Of a stretch of 64,000 nt of DNA, positions 11,832 to 21,235 are shown piece by piece. Below the pieces are notes generated by a model, which saw only the letters and a program-made list of their open reading frames with translations, searched no databases and had not been told where the DNA came from. How positions within the stretch are numbered: position 1 is the first letter of the stretch; every line of letters starts with the position of its first letter. The stretch is taken from contig NZ_JAKLUA010000004.1 in NCBI RefSeq assembly GCF_022012435.1, positions 310,001-374,000 of the forward strand. Direction: 5' to 3'. The stretch comes from Bradyrhizobium zhengyangense. GTDB lineage: Bacteria; Pseudomonadota; Alphaproteobacteria; Rhizobiales; Xanthobacteraceae. Both the position numbers and the translations under genes were made by a program.

Positions 11832-11974
11832 TGTGGTCTCCAGAGACAAGGATTCGGCGTCAAGACTGCGCTCGAACGGGGGCACGGCGCAAGCGCGGAG
11901 CTTAACGGGCCTCAACACCCGGATAATACGGCGAAAACCCGCCGCTCGCCTTCACTTTGGCGTTGGCGCTGCCG

Positions 11975-12181
11975 CTAGATCGGACGTCGCATCGCCCAGA
12001 TCAGGATCAGGCCGGCCACGGCCGAGCCGATCCCGACCGCCCGCAAGATGTTATCGGGCGTGGCGATGGCGCTCTTCATGGCCTTGCGCATCCAGTTCGG
12101 ACTTGCCGCGAACATCAAGCCTTCCAGCACAAACAGGATGCCCAAGCCGATGAGGAAGTCGGCGAACGCAATGGACCTCAT
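11975..12181 (-). CDS. DUF2065 small membrane protein
   Basis: A 68-residue protein with two hydrophobic segments (near 5-25 and 42-62) and the motif RSIAFADFLIGLGILFVLEGL typical of DUF2065, a family often encoded beside hflKC. The start MRSIAFADF follows GGGAGG, spaced somewhat widely. The function is unknown; position between hflC and degP suggests a role with the HflKC-FtsH complex. Confidence 0.85.
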   Translation of the reverse strand: MRSIAFADFLIGLGILFVLEGLMFAASPNWMRKAMKSAIATPDNILRAVGIGSAVAGLILIWAMRRPI

Positions 12182-12252
12182 CGGATTGGAACCTCCCGTG
12201 GTGCTGTTTTTGTCTGGACGAAGGGCGGCCAAACCTGCCGCCCTTGTCTAAC

Positions 12253-13149
12253 TTACGGTTTCGCCGGCGTCTCGGTCGACGTCTTGCCGGACGGGTTACC
12301 AAAATACCGGAAGAAATCCGAGTCCGGCCGTAGCAGGAAACGGGTATCGTTCGGCTTCAACCCACTTTCGTAGGCCGCCATCGACCGGTAGAACGCAAAG
12401 AAGTCAGCATCCTTGCCATAGGCTTCGGCAAAGAGACGGTTGCGCTCGGCGTCGCCAACGCCGCGCGTCTGCTCGGCCTGGGAGTTCGCGTCGGCAATGA
12501 TCACCGTCACATCGCGGTCGGCCTTGGAGCGAATTTCCTGCGCCTTCTGGGCGCCCTGCGCTCGGAACTCAGCCGCCTCGCGCTGGCGTTCGGACTTCAT
12601 CCGGTCGTAGACAGCCTGGCTATTCTGTTCCGGCAGATCGGCACGGCGAATGCGGACGTCGACAACCTCGATGCCGTAACCACCAGCCTCGCGGTCGAGT
12701 TGCTCGCGGATGCGCCCCATCAGCTTTTCGCGTTCATCACGCACCACGGTGATGAACGTGACTTCGCCGAGAACGCGGCGCAGCGCCGCGTTCAACAGCG
12801 AGGTGAGCTGGAGGTTCGCCGCCTGGATCGAGCCGACGCTCTGATAGAAGCGCAGCGCATCCTTGATGCGGTAGCGCGCGAAGGCATCGACCACGAGCCG
12901 CTTCTGGTCGGAGGCAATGACCTCCTGTGAGGGATTCTCGAGGTCGAGGATCCGCTTGTCGATGTTGATCACGGAGTTCCAGGGCGCCTTGAAGTGCAGC
13001 CCGGGGTCGGTGACGACGTCCACCGGCTTGCCGAATTGCAGCACAATGGTCTGCTCGGTCTGCTGCACCGTGAACAGCGACATGTAGGCGACGATCGCGA
13101 CCAGAAGCGCCGCAAGCAGCACGACAATGCCAGTAACCGGAGACCTCAT
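12253..13149 (-). CDS. hflC: HflC, modulator of FtsH protease
   Basis: A 298-residue SPFH/prohibitin-family protein anchored by one N-terminal membrane helix (about 7-27), with the band-7 domain in the periplasm. FTVQQTEQTIVLQFGKPV and GLHFKAPW are characteristic. A coiled coil with QREAAEFRAQGAQKAQEIRS follows. With HflK it forms a large cage around FtsH and modulates degradation of membrane proteins. It overlaps hflK by four bases (ATGA), showing translational coupling. Confidence 0.95.
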   Translation of the reverse strand: MRSPVTGIVVLLAALLVAIVAYMSLFTVQQTEQTIVLQFGKPVDVVTDPGLHFKAPWNSVINIDKRILDLENPSQEVIASDQKRLVVDAFARYRIKDALRFYQSVGSIQAANLQLTSLLNAALRRVLGEVTFITVVRDEREKLMGRIREQLDREAGGYGIEVVDVRIRRADLPEQNSQAVYDRMKSERQREAAEFRAQGAQKAQEIRSKADRDVTVIIADANSQAEQTRGVGDAERNRLFAEAYGKDADFFAFYRSMAAYESGLKPNDTRFLLRPDSDFFRYFGNPSGKTSTETPAKP

Positions 13150-14282
13150 CTTGTGCCTCCGCTCGGCTGCTGGCCCGGCGTCGTGGGCTTCTTGGCCGAC
13201 AATTCGCTGAGAGGCAAATAGGGCACAACGCCCTGGCCCGATGGACCACCGTCATAAATCAGCTTGTCCGAGCCGCCGAGCACGCGCTCCATCGTCTCAA
13301 GATAGATCCGTTCACGGGTCACTTCAGGCGCCTTCTTGTATTCGTCGTACACTTTCAGAAAGCGCGCGCTCTGGCCCTTCGCCTCGGCGACCGCCTGCTC
13401 CTTGTAGCCCTCGGCGGCCTGCAGGATCTTGGCCGCGTTGCCGCGCGCTTCCGGCACGACCTTGTTGGCATAGGTCTGCGCTTCGTTTGACAGCTGCTCG
13501 AGATTTGCGCGGGCCGCCTGCACATCGCGGAACGCATCGATCACCTGCGCCGGCGGATCAACCTTCTGCATCTGCACCTGGGTGATCTGGATGCCGGCCC
13601 CATAACCGTCGAGCGTCTTCTGCATCAAATCCTGCACGGTGGCCTCGGTCTGCGTCCGCGCGCCAGTCAAAATCGGCTGGATGTCGGAACGGCCGATCAC
13701 CTCGCGCATCGCACTTTCGGCTACCGCCTTCACGGTGCCCTCGGGGTTCTGGATGTTGAACAGGAAATTGCCGACGCCGTTGGGCTTGATGCGCCACAGC
13801 ACGGTGAAGTCGACGTCGACGATGTTCTCGTCGCCGGTCAACATCAGGCTCTCTTCGGGCACATCTCGGATCGAGCGGCCGCGCCGGGCCGGATCGTCGA
13901 TCAGCGTCATACCGATGGAAATGGTGGAGACGCGCAGCGCCTTCGGCAGCAGCACTGTCTCGATCGGATAGGGCAGATGATAATTCAGGCCCGGGTCGAC
14001 GGTGCGCACATGCTTGCCGAAACGGAGCACGACGCCCTGCTCTTCGGACTGCACCCGGAAGAAGCCCGACAGCAGCCAAAGCGCGACGACGATGAGCAGG
14101 ATCAGCGTGATGCCGATACCGGAGAAATAACCGCCCGGCATGATCTGCTGCAGCCGGTCCTGGCCACGCCGCAGAAGATCTTCCAGATCCGGCGGCCTCG
14201 GCCCGACCGGTTGCGGGCCTGTGCCCCATGGTCCTTTCGGACCCGAGCCCCACGGGCCACCGCCCTGATTCTTCCACGGCAT
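13146..14282 (-). CDS. hflK: HflK, modulator of FtsH protease
   Basis: A 378-residue partner of HflC. The first 45 residues are Gly/Pro-rich (GGGPWGSGPKGPWGTGPQP), as in other HflK proteins. A single membrane helix follows (about 53-75), then the SPFH domain (SEEQGVVLRFGKHV, DPGLNYHLPYPIE) and a C-terminal helical region. The start has AGGAG 8 bases upstream. The 160 bases upstream, to folA, must contain the operon promoter; no clear consensus was found. Confidence 0.95.
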   Translation of the reverse strand: MPWKNQGGGPWGSGPKGPWGTGPQPVGPRPPDLEDLLRRGQDRLQQIMPGGYFSGIGITLILLIVVALWLLSGFFRVQSEEQGVVLRFGKHVRTVDPGLNYHLPYPIETVLLPKALRVSTISIGMTLIDDPARRGRSIRDVPEESLMLTGDENIVDVDFTVLWRIKPNGVGNFLFNIQNPEGTVKAVAESAMREVIGRSDIQPILTGARTQTEATVQDLMQKTLDGYGAGIQITQVQMQKVDPPAQVIDAFRDVQAARANLEQLSNEAQTYANKVVPEARGNAAKILQAAEGYKEQAVAEAKGQSARFLKVYDEYKKAPEVTRERIYLETMERVLGGSDKLIYDGGPSGQGVVPYLPLSELSAKKPTTPGQQPSGGTR

Positions 14283-14442
14283 TCGACGTTCTCCTCGGCA
14301 GACCGGGACTAGAACTAAAGCCGGCCCGCATTGTCCGGTCCGGCTTTATAGGGGACCGAGAGGACCCTTACAACGCAAGCCTGACCGTCTCACGAGCTAT
14401 GCTCGGGGGCGGAAAAGTCAATGTAAACATTGGCGAATGCAG

Positions 14443-14955
14443 TTAATGGGGCGGCCGCCGACGATATGTCACATAGGAGTAGTCGGCGCTGTCGTCCGGG
14501 CCGGCGGGATGGCGGACGCGCGCCGTCTCCTCCCACGTTGCCTTGTCGATGTCGAAATGCGTGTCGCCGCCGGGCCGCCCATGCACTTCGGTGATCTCGA
14601 GGCGGTCAGCACGATGGAGCCATTGCCGGAAGATTTCGGCGCCACCGATCACGGCAATTTCAGCGGCTGAACGCCGCAGGGCATCGCCAAGCGCAACCGC
14701 GAACGCGTTCGCCCCCGATGTCGTGACGATGGCGCCGGCGGCGCGATAGGCCGCATCGCGCGTGATCACGATGTTGGTGCGGTTGGGCAGCGGCCGGCGC
14801 GGCAAAGACTCGAAGGTCTTGCGGCCCATGATCACGGGCTTGCCGATAGTAAGCGCCTTGAAGCGGGCCATGTCGGATTTCAAACGCCACGGCATCGCAT
14901 TGCCAGCGCCGATGACGCCGTTCTCCGCGATCGCGACGACGAACACGATCTCCAT
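14443..14955 (-). CDS. folA: Dihydrofolate reductase
   Basis: A 170-residue NADPH-dependent enzyme that regenerates tetrahydrofolate. It has the substrate and cofactor motifs VVAIAENGVIGAGNAMPWRLKSD with the active-site acid at D28, GRKTFESLP and GGAEIFRQWL. The start codon overlaps the TGA of the upstream acetyltransferase gene. It lies 570 bases downstream of thyA with the GNAT gene between. ThyA oxidises methylene-tetrahydrofolate to dihydrofolate, which FolA recycles. Confidence 0.95.
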   Translation of the reverse strand: MEIVFVVAIAENGVIGAGNAMPWRLKSDMARFKALTIGKPVIMGRKTFESLPRRPLPNRTNIVITRDAAYRAAGAIVTTSGANAFAVALGDALRRSAAEIAVIGGAEIFRQWLHRADRLEITEVHGRPGGDTHFDIDKATWEETARVRHPAGPDDSADYSYVTYRRRPPH

Positions 14956-15440
14956 CAGGACGAGCCCCCTGCAAGTCGCGTCAACGCAGGCCCCGTAACA
15001 CGACACAGCGTCCAGTCGTCCAGCATCGCGGCGCCGAGCGACTTGTAGAACGCAATCGAGGGCGCGTTCCAGTCGAGCACCGCCCATTGCAGGCGCGACC
15101 AGCCGTTATCGACGCATTCCCTCGCCAGATAGATCAGCAGCGCCTTGCCGAGACCCTTGCCCCGATGCGACGGCCGCACATACAAATCTTCGAGATAGAC
15201 GCCATGACGGCCGCTGAAGGTCGAGAAATTCAGGAACCACACTGCAAACCCGACAGCTTCGCCGTTCCATTCGGCGATCGCACAAAACAGCCTGGGATCG
15301 TGACCGAACAAGGCGTCCGCAATGTCAGCTTCGGTCGCCTCGACCTCATGCGAGAGCTTCTCGTACGCGGCAAGCTCGCGGACGAAATCCAGAACGAGCC
15401 CGGCTTCGTCCGAGCGCGCGCGGCGGATGTTGAGCGACAT
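14955..15440 (-). CDS. GNAT-family N-acetyltransferase
   Basis: A 161-residue acetyltransferase with the acetyl-CoA binding motif LYVRPSHRGKGLGKALL (near 90-106) and C-terminal WNAPSIAFYKSLGA. It resembles small GNATs of the spermine/diamine acetyltransferase type; the substrate is undetermined. It sits between thyA and folA and overlaps folA by one base, so it is probably co-expressed with the folate genes without an obvious metabolic link. Confidence 0.85.
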   Translation of the reverse strand: MSLNIRRARSDEAGLVLDFVRELAAYEKLSHEVEATEADIADALFGHDPRLFCAIAEWNGEAVGFAVWFLNFSTFSGRHGVYLEDLYVRPSHRGKGLGKALLIYLARECVDNGWSRLQWAVLDWNAPSIAFYKSLGAAMLDDWTLCRVTGPALTRLAGGSS

Positions 15441-15490
15441 CGCCTTACAGTGCCCGCATGATCGCGGCGCAAACGCATTTTGCGCTTGTC

Positions 15491-15529
15491 GCGAGGGAAA
15501 ACCGCTTCACACTTTTCCGGATCATGCTC
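15491..15529. repeat. Dispersed intergenic motif, copy 1
   Basis: The sequence CACTTTTCCGGATCATGCTC (15510-15529) adjoins the thyA stop codon. The identical 20 bases recur at 58442-58461. I recognise this string as a frequent short intergenic element of Rhizobiales chromosomes. Its function is unknown. Confidence 0.6.
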
Positions 15530-16323
15530 TAGACCGCGACTTCCGCCTTGATATGCGGATGCGGATCATAGCCGACGAGTTCGAAATCCTCGTAGCGGAA
15601 GGAGAAGATGTCCTTCACGTCAGGATTGATCTTCATCACCGGCAGCGCGCGCGGCGCGCGGGAGAGCTGGAGGCGCGCCTGCTCCAGATGGTTCGAATAG
15701 AGATGCGCGTCGCCGAACGAATGTACGAAGTCGCCGGGCTTCAGTCCGGTGACCTGCGCCACCATCATGGTGAGCAGCGCGTAGGAAGCGATGTTGAAGG
15801 GCACACCGAGGAACACGTCGGCCGAACGCTGGTAGAGCTGGCACGACAGTTTTCCATTGGCGACGTAGAACTGGAACAGGCAGTGGCACGGCGGCAGCGC
15901 CATCTTGTCGACCTCGGCCGGATTCCAGGCCGAGACGATCAGGCGGCGCGAGTCCGGATTGCGCTTGATCATGTCGACGACGTCGGCGATCTGGTCGATG
16001 CTGCGCCCATCAGGCGCGGGCCAGGAGCGCCACTGATGCCCGTAGACCGGGCCAAGATCGCCATTGGCGTCAGCCCATTCGTCCCAGATGGTGACGCCGT
16101 TGTCGCGGAGATATTTGATGTTGGTGTCGCCCTTCAGGAACCACAACAGCTCATGCACGATCGCCTTCAGCGGCAGCCGCTTGGTCGTCAGCATCGGGAA
16201 GCCGGCGGACAAATTGAAGCGCATCTGATGGCCGAACAGCGACAGCGTGCCGGTGCCGGTCCGATCCGTCTTCTCGGCGCCGTCTGAAAGAATCCGCTCA
16301 AGCAGGTCCTGATACTGGTGCAT
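15529..16323 (-). CDS. thyA: Thymidylate synthase
   Basis: A 264-residue folate-dependent enzyme that methylates dUMP to dTMP. The catalytic cysteine is C146 in [12 protein letters not shown]. Other conserved motifs are [12 protein letters not shown] (20-31), [19 protein letters not shown] and [10 protein letters not shown]. The start [12 protein letters not shown] gives the normal bacterial length; the in-frame extension upstream is non-conserved. A dispersed repeat abuts its stop codon. Confidence 0.97.
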   Translation of the reverse strand: MHQYQDLLERILSDGAEKTDRTGTGTLSLFGHQMRFNLSAGFPMLTTKRLPLKAIVHELLWFLKGDTNIKYLRDNGVTIWDEWADANGDLGPVYGHQWRSWPAPDGRSIDQIADVVDMIKRNPDSRRLIVSAWNPAEVDKMALPPCHCLFQFYVANGKLSCQLYQRSADVFLGVPFNIASYALLTMMVAQVTGLKPGDFVHSFGDAHLYSNHLEQARLQLSRAPRALPVMKINPDVKDIFSFRYEDFELVGYDPHPHIKAEVAV

Positions 16324-16529
16324 GTGCCAAATGAGCCTTTGGGGAGGCGGCGAACATAACGGCGCCCCCTCCGCTGCAACAGCGGCGATTCGCTGCGCCC
16401 ACAGATTATACCCTGAAAAGGTGACCCTTCCCGCCGCAAACGACAAGGGGCGGAACTCGCGTCCCGCCCCTCTCCTATCAGCTTGATTATTCTGATTAAA
16501 CTTGCCGGCCGAGCACCGGAGTCCACTTC

Positions 16530-18044
16530 TCAATTCTCGGATTCGGTGAACACCTCGTCGCGCTTGGCGCGTAGCATGGGTAGCAGCGTGAGCACCAGCA
16601 GGAAGGCCGCGATCGCGAGCAGCGCAGCCGAGAGTGGACGCGTCAGGAATACGCTCCAGTCACCACGCGAGATCAGCAGCGCACGGCGAAGGTTTTCTTC
16701 CATTAGCGGTCCGAGCACCATGCCGAGCAGCAGCGGCGCCGGCTCGAAATCATGCTTGATCAGCCAATAGCCGACCAGGCCGAACACGCCGGCGAGGATG
16801 ACATCGACCGGCGCGTTGTTCACCGAGTAGATGCCGATCGCGCAGAAGATCACGATCGAGGGGAACATCAGCCGGTATGGCACGCGCAGGAGGCGCACCC
16901 AGATGCCGACCAGCGGCAGGTTGATGATGATCAGCATGAGATTGCCGATCCACATCGAGGCGATCATGCCCCAGACGAGGTCCGGCTGCTTCTGCATCAC
17001 TTGCGGACCCGGCACGATGCCGTGAATGGTCATCGCCCCCACCATCAGCGCCATCACCGCGTTCGGCGGAATGCCGAGGGTGAGCAGCGGGATGAAGGAG
17101 GTCTGCGCAGCCGCGTTGTTGGCGCTTTCCGGCGCCGCCACGCCCTCGATCGCGCCGCGGCCGAACCGCCGCGGATCCTTGGCGAGCTTCTTCTCCAGCG
17201 TATAGGCCGCAAACGACGCAATCACCGCACCGCCGCCAGGCAGGATACCGAGGATCGAGCCGAGCGCGGTGCCGCGCAGGATCGCGGGCGCCGAGTCGAT
17301 CAGGTCCTTCCTGGTCGGCATCAGGCCGGTGATCTTCTGCTGCACGAGATCGCGGTTCATCTCGGCGCCGGCGTCGAGATTGCGGATGATCTCGGCAAAA
17401 CCGAACACGCCCATTGCAACCGTTGCAAAGCCGAGACCGTCGGCAAGCTCCGGAATGTTGAAGGCCATGCGCGAGGCACCGGTCTCGATATCAGAGCCGA
17501 CCATCGACAGCAGCAGGCCAAACACGATCATCGCGATCGCCTTCAGCACCGAGCCCTTGGCGAGCACGACCGCGAAGATCAGGCCGAGCACCATCAGCGA
17601 GAAATACTCCGCCGGCCCGAACGCCAGCGCGAGCTTCGTGAGCGGCGCACCAAGCACGGCGATGAGCACGGTCGCAACGCAGCCGGCGAAGAACGAGCCG
17701 ATCGCGGCAATCGCCAGCGCCGGACCGGCGCGGCCCTGCTTGGCCATGGCGTGACCGTCGATGGCGGTGACGACCGATGTCGCCTCGCCTGGAATGTTGA
17801 CCAGGATCGAGGTGGTCGAGCCGCCATACTGGGCACCGTAATAAATGCCGGCGAGCATGATCAGCGCGCCGACCGGCGGCAATCCGAAGGTGATCGGCAG
17901 CAGCATCGCGACGGTGGCGATGGTGCCGATGCCCGGCAGCACGCCGACCAGCGTGCCGACGAGCGCGCCGATCAGGCACATCAGAAGGTTGATCGGAGAG
18001 AAAGCGACGACGAAACCGTGAGCGAGGTTGGCAAAAAGCTCCAT
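16530..18044 (-). CDS. tctA: Tripartite tricarboxylate transporter, large permease
   Basis: A 504-residue TctA-family permease with about eleven or twelve membrane segments. Conserved motifs include [21 protein letters not shown] (near 25-45), the internally related [26 protein letters not shown], and the segments around [15 protein letters not shown] and [14 protein letters not shown]. The start [10 protein letters not shown] is 7 bases after the tctB stop. It forms the proton-coupled carboxylate channel with TctB. No periplasmic binding protein (TctC) is adjacent. Confidence 0.93.
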   Translation of the reverse strand: MELFANLAHGFVVAFSPINLLMCLIGALVGTLVGVLPGIGTIATVAMLLPITFGLPPVGALIMLAGIYYGAQYGGSTTSILVNIPGEATSVVTAIDGHAMAKQGRAGPALAIAAIGSFFAGCVATVLIAVLGAPLTKLALAFGPAEYFSLMVLGLIFAVVLAKGSVLKAIAMIVFGLLLSMVGSDIETGASRMAFNIPELADGLGFATVAMGVFGFAEIIRNLDAGAEMNRDLVQQKITGLMPTRKDLIDSAPAILRGTALGSILGILPGGGAVIASFAAYTLEKKLAKDPRRFGRGAIEGVAAPESANNAAAQTSFIPLLTLGIPPNAVMALMVGAMTIHGIVPGPQVMQKQPDLVWGMIASMWIGNLMLIIINLPLVGIWVRLLRVPYRLMFPSIVIFCAIGIYSVNNAPVDVILAGVFGLVGYWLIKHDFEPAPLLLGMVLGPLMEENLRRALLISRGDWSVFLTRPLSAALLAIAAFLLVLTLLPMLRAKRDEVFTESEN

Positions 18045-18051
18045 GACAGCC

Positions 18052-18813
18052 TCACTGAACCAGGAAACGCGGGAACATCGGCATCGGCAGGCCGAGCACG
18101 TAGGGGAAGAGCAGCGCACAGCCGAGCGTCAAACAGGCGCCGACGATGGCGGCCTCCACCCAGCGTGTTTCATGCGATCCGAGTGCAGCGATCATGAAGC
18201 TCACGAATGCCGAGACCACGAGGCCCAGAGGCCGGATCGCCAGGGCGAAGAACAGGATCGCGCACATCACGAACAGCGGCCCTCGCCAGGAATAATGTGC
18301 GAGTGCCGGTCCCTCATGCAAAAGGCCGGTCAGGGCGATGGCCGCGGACAGAGCCACCAGCAGTCCGCCGAACATCCGCGGCGCGGTGCCCGCACCGAAG
18401 GAGAAGCCGCGCATGCCCTGCAAATCGCTCGAGGCCCACAGCGCGAACAGCGCGAGGGCCATCAGGATGACGCCGCCGATGTAGTCCTGCCCCGACTTGA
18501 TCGTCATGAACAGCGTGACGATCGCCACTGCAAACAACGGATAGGAATAGATCAGCGCCAACAAAACATCCGATGATGCCTTCTTGGTCTCACCGCCGAT
18601 CGCGCCGAGCAGCGCAGCCGGCGCGCCGGCGACGAGCGCCGTCGTGTGGCTGATCAGGACCGTGGCCGGACCGCGTCCGGCGCCCCAGCCGAAGACCGTC
18701 CCGATCGACCAGATCAATTCGAAAATCTGAGGGGCGAGCGCCAGCAGGCAGAAGCCGAGGGCCACCGAGGTGTTTTTGGTGGCTGTTGCCGAGTGGCCCA
18801 TTGTGTCGGCCAT
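18052..18813 (-). CDS. tctB: Tripartite tricarboxylate transporter, small permease
   Basis: A 253-residue protein with about six to seven hydrophobic segments. The C-terminal half, from DYIGGVILMALALFALWASSDL, matches the four-helix TctB domain; the N-terminal 100 residues add extra membrane segments. This makes it longer than minimal TctB proteins (about 150). The start has AGGAG six bases upstream. It is co-transcribed with tctA. Confidence 0.85.
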   Translation of the reverse strand: MADTMGHSATATKNTSVALGFCLLALAPQIFELIWSIGTVFGWGAGRGPATVLISHTTALVAGAPAALLGAIGGETKKASSDVLLALIYSYPLFAVAIVTLFMTIKSGQDYIGGVILMALALFALWASSDLQGMRGFSFGAGTAPRMFGGLLVALSAAIALTGLLHEGPALAHYSWRGPLFVMCAILFFALAIRPLGLVVSAFVSFMIAALGSHETRWVEAAIVGACLTLGCALLFPYVLGLPMPMFPRFLVQ

Positions 18814-18905
18814 GCATGTCTCCTCCGCGACCCGTAAGTCACGAGCACTGTTGTTCTAATCGGCTGGAAATCGATCCGCCCCTGATCATTGCCTAGCGAT
18901 TTTCA

Positions 18906-19436
18906 TCACACAATACCAGCAAAACCCAACAGTCCGCCTGCGAGTAGAAGCCACAACGGATTGACCCGCGTAACGGAAGCGATCACTGCAACCGTCGCGG
19001 TCAGAAGCAGCGCAGCAATGGTGCGATCGGTCGACTGTGCGAGGATCAAGGCACTCGCCGCCATCAATCCGATCGACAGCGGAACCAATGCAGCCTGGAT
19101 CAGGGCAGGCCAGCGCGATTGGTTCGGCCGATTCAGCAGCCGGCTGACATAGTAGGCAAGCAGCGCGGTCGGCACGCACATCGCGAGCGTCGCGGCCAGC
19201 GCGCCTGGAATGCCGGCAACGGCATAGCCGATCAAGGTGACGATCAGCACGTTTGGACCCGGCGAGAGCTGCGCGATCGCATAGGCATCCGCGAACTGCT
19301 TGTCGGTCATCCAGTGATGCACATCGACGGCGACGCGGTGCATCTCGGGCACTGCGGCGGCAGCGCCACCGACCGCGAACAAAGACATAAGTCCAAAGGT
19401 GGAGATCAGCGCCCAGATCGGGTTCTGGCTGTTCAT
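18906..19436 (-). CDS. Chromate transporter, C-half type (short CHR)
   Basis: A 176-residue CHR-domain membrane protein with about six hydrophobic segments. The signature FAVGGAAAAVPEMHR near the N-terminus and AYAIAQLSPGPNVLIVTLIGY are typical of ChrA domains. It overlaps the preceding chr gene by four bases. Full-length ChrA has two such domains in one chain; here they are separate proteins that probably pair. Substrates of short CHR proteins include chromate and perhaps sulfate, but resistance cannot be inferred from sequence alone. Confidence 0.88.
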   Translation of the reverse strand: MNSQNPIWALISTFGLMSLFAVGGAAAAVPEMHRVAVDVHHWMTDKQFADAYAIAQLSPGPNVLIVTLIGYAVAGIPGALAATLAMCVPTALLAYYVSRLLNRPNQSRWPALIQAALVPLSIGLMAASALILAQSTDRTIAALLLTATVAVIASVTRVNPLWLLLAGGLLGFAGIV

Positions 19437-20038
19437 GCTGCTACCTTCCGTCGCATCACATAGGTGACCGCGATGCTGAGCGGGATTGCAATGAGCAACA
19501 CCGCCTGCAACGGCCAGCGAAACACGCCAATGGCTGTGAACACGCCAAGCATCAGGATGAGCACGACGACGTCCATCCGCTTGAGCAGCGGCGTCATCAT
19601 CCTGAAGACCACGGCGATCAGCAGGCCGACCGCGGCGCAGGAGATACCTGCGAGAATGCGGCGCAACACCTCCACATCGCCGAACCGGGCGTAGATGATC
19701 GCGAGCACCGTCATGATCAACGTCGGCGGCAGCAAAAGCCCAGTGAAGGCCGCGACACCGCCGGCGATGCCGCGCAGCCGCGATCCGAACACCATCGACA
19801 GATTGACGATGTTAGGCCCGGGCAGGAAATGGCAGAGCGCGAAGGTCTCGTTGAACTCATCCGCCGTCATCCAGCGGTGCTGGTCGACTATGGCGTGTCT
19901 GGCAAATACCAGGACGCCGCCGAAGCCGGCGAGCGACATCCGGGCAAAGGCCAGGAACAGCGCTGGCAGGCCGGGCGGAGGGGCGTGGATGGCGGGATGA
20001 TCCGGCTCTTGGGCGGCCGGTGCTGAATCCGTGGACAT
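19433..20038 (-). CDS. Chromate transporter, N-half type (short CHR)
   Basis: A 201-residue CHR-domain membrane protein that begins with a proline-rich cytoplasmic tail. It has LFLAFARMSLAGFGGVLVFARHAIVDQHRWMTADEF followed by CHFLPGPNIVNLSMVFG, the conserved ChrA signatures. It is the first gene of the two-gene chr unit and overlaps the second by four bases. Confidence 0.88.
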   Translation of the reverse strand: MSTDSAPAAQEPDHPAIHAPPPGLPALFLAFARMSLAGFGGVLVFARHAIVDQHRWMTADEFNETFALCHFLPGPNIVNLSMVFGSRLRGIAGGVAAFTGLLLPPTLIMTVLAIIYARFGDVEVLRRILAGISCAAVGLLIAVVFRMMTPLLKRMDVVVLILMLGVFTAIGVFRWPLQAVLLIAIPLSIAVTYVMRRKVAA

Positions 20039-20171
20039 GTCAGGAGCTTAGAACGCGAGCCGCAGGGCGGCCAAGATCAGGCTGCGGGCGATCTCGGACC
20101 TATCCAAAGGGAACCGTGCCCTCACCGCTCGAAACCTCTGTTTTTTGAAACCTTTGCCCCCTATATTGGGG

Positions 20172-20500
20172 GTGCCGGTTCGCCGGCTATGGAAATAAAC
20201 GGTCGTCGCAATAAACCATTCGGACCCGGGGGCGGTACCCGGCGCCTCCACCAAAGCCCACCAACGGGCTGACCCGAAAGCGGGCTTTGGCGGGGGCGAA
20301 ATAGGATCGACGAGGGCGTAAAGGGCGTGCTTTTTCCCGGTATTGTTCCGCCGTTATCGGGCTACTGCAATAGTTGCCAACGACAACTTTGCTCCGGTTG
20401 CTCAGGCTGCGTAACGCAGTTTGAAAGACCAACTTAAAGTCCTAACGGGTTAAGCTCCGTTAGGCGGGGTTCGGAGGCACCTGGCAACAGAAGCCTCCAC
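20172..20500 (+). ncRNA. ssrA: Transfer-messenger RNA, permuted two-piece form
   Basis: tmRNA rescues stalled ribosomes and tags the nascent protein. The tag frame (20376-20414) encodes ANDNFAPVAQAA then TAA. The gene is circularly permuted as in alphaproteobacteria: the acceptor piece with CGCCTCC-ACCA ends at 20253, a spacer to be excised follows (20254-20291), and the coding piece begins at 20292 with GGGGGCG, which pairs with CGCCTCC to form the acceptor stem. Hairpins follow the tag (CCTAACGG/CCGTTAGG and GGAGGC/GCCTCC to 20498). The 5' and 3' limits are estimates. The adaptor gene sspB lies 116 bases downstream. Confidence 0.95.
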
Positions 20501-20615
20501 TTACCTCTGATTTCCTTCCCGGCGGGGACTCCTGCCGACCCGTCAGGCGCGGTACTATTGCGGCTTGGCGAGTCGGACCGGCGGGGCCCGTCTCCTGGAA
20601 TGCAACAGGACCACC

Positions 20616-21134
20616 ATGGCGACCGATCACATCCGATACGACGTGCTGGCGAGCGAGGCTATGCGCGGCGTGGTCAAGAAAGTGCTGACTGACGCTGCGG
20701 CCCATGGCCTGCCGGGCGAGCATCATTTCTTCATCACCTTCCTATCGAAGGGCGAGGGCGTGAAGCTATCCAGCCGATTGCTGGCGCAATATCCGGAAGA
20801 GATGACGATCATTCTGCAGCACCAATTCTGGGACCTGACTGTGCTTGAGGACCGTTTCGAGGTCGGCCTCTCCTTCGGAGGCATCCCGGAGCGGCTGGTG
20901 GTGCCGTTCAGCGCCATCAAGAGCTTCCTCGACCCGTCCGTGAAGTTCGGCCTCCAGTTCGAAACCGCCGATGTCGACGAGGTGGCGGGCGAGAATTTGC
21001 CGGCTGCCCCTGCCCCGTCGGCTGTCGCGATGCCCACGCCGGCCGTTGAGCCGACGGAGACCGCGGAAGAGCCGAGCCCGCCGAACCAGGGCGGCGCCGA
21101 AGTCGTTCGGCTCGATCGTTTCCGCAAGAAATGA
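20616..21134 (+). CDS. sspB: SspB, ClpXP adaptor for ssrA-tagged proteins
   Basis: A 172-residue alphaproteobacterial SspB. The globular tag-binding domain (about 1-115) carries [41 protein letters not shown] and the groove segment [34 protein letters not shown] Pro/Ala-rich linker and a basic C-terminal tail ([12 protein letters not shown]), the ClpX-docking peptide, follow. The start MATDHIRYD is preceded by AGGACC. Its position directly downstream of ssrA matches its job of delivering tmRNA-tagged proteins to ClpXP. Confidence 0.93.
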   Translation: MATDHIRYDVLASEAMRGVVKKVLTDAAAHGLPGEHHFFITFLSKGEGVKLSSRLLAQYPEEMTIILQHQFWDLTVLEDRFEVGLSFGGIPERLVVPFSAIKSFLDPSVKFGLQFETADVDEVAGENLPAAPAPSAVAMPTPAVEPTETAEEPSPPNQGGAEVVRLDRFRKK

Positions 21135-21235
21135 TCTGGCTTGGCCGCGAGAGCGTCGCGTCCGGCCAAACTCCCTATATAGAAGAGCACATGAATACGC
21201 CGTGCGGCACCGCGCGCGGCAGAATGGATGTGCTC

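Noticed and set aside
18906..20038. A frameshifted full-length chrA
   Set aside because: The two halves have their own start codons and a clean four-base overlap, as in known paired short CHR genes.
20145..20167. TTGAAA and TATATT as a promoter of ssrA
   Set aside because: The spacer is only 11 bases. TATATT may be a -10 element, but no suitable -35 was found.
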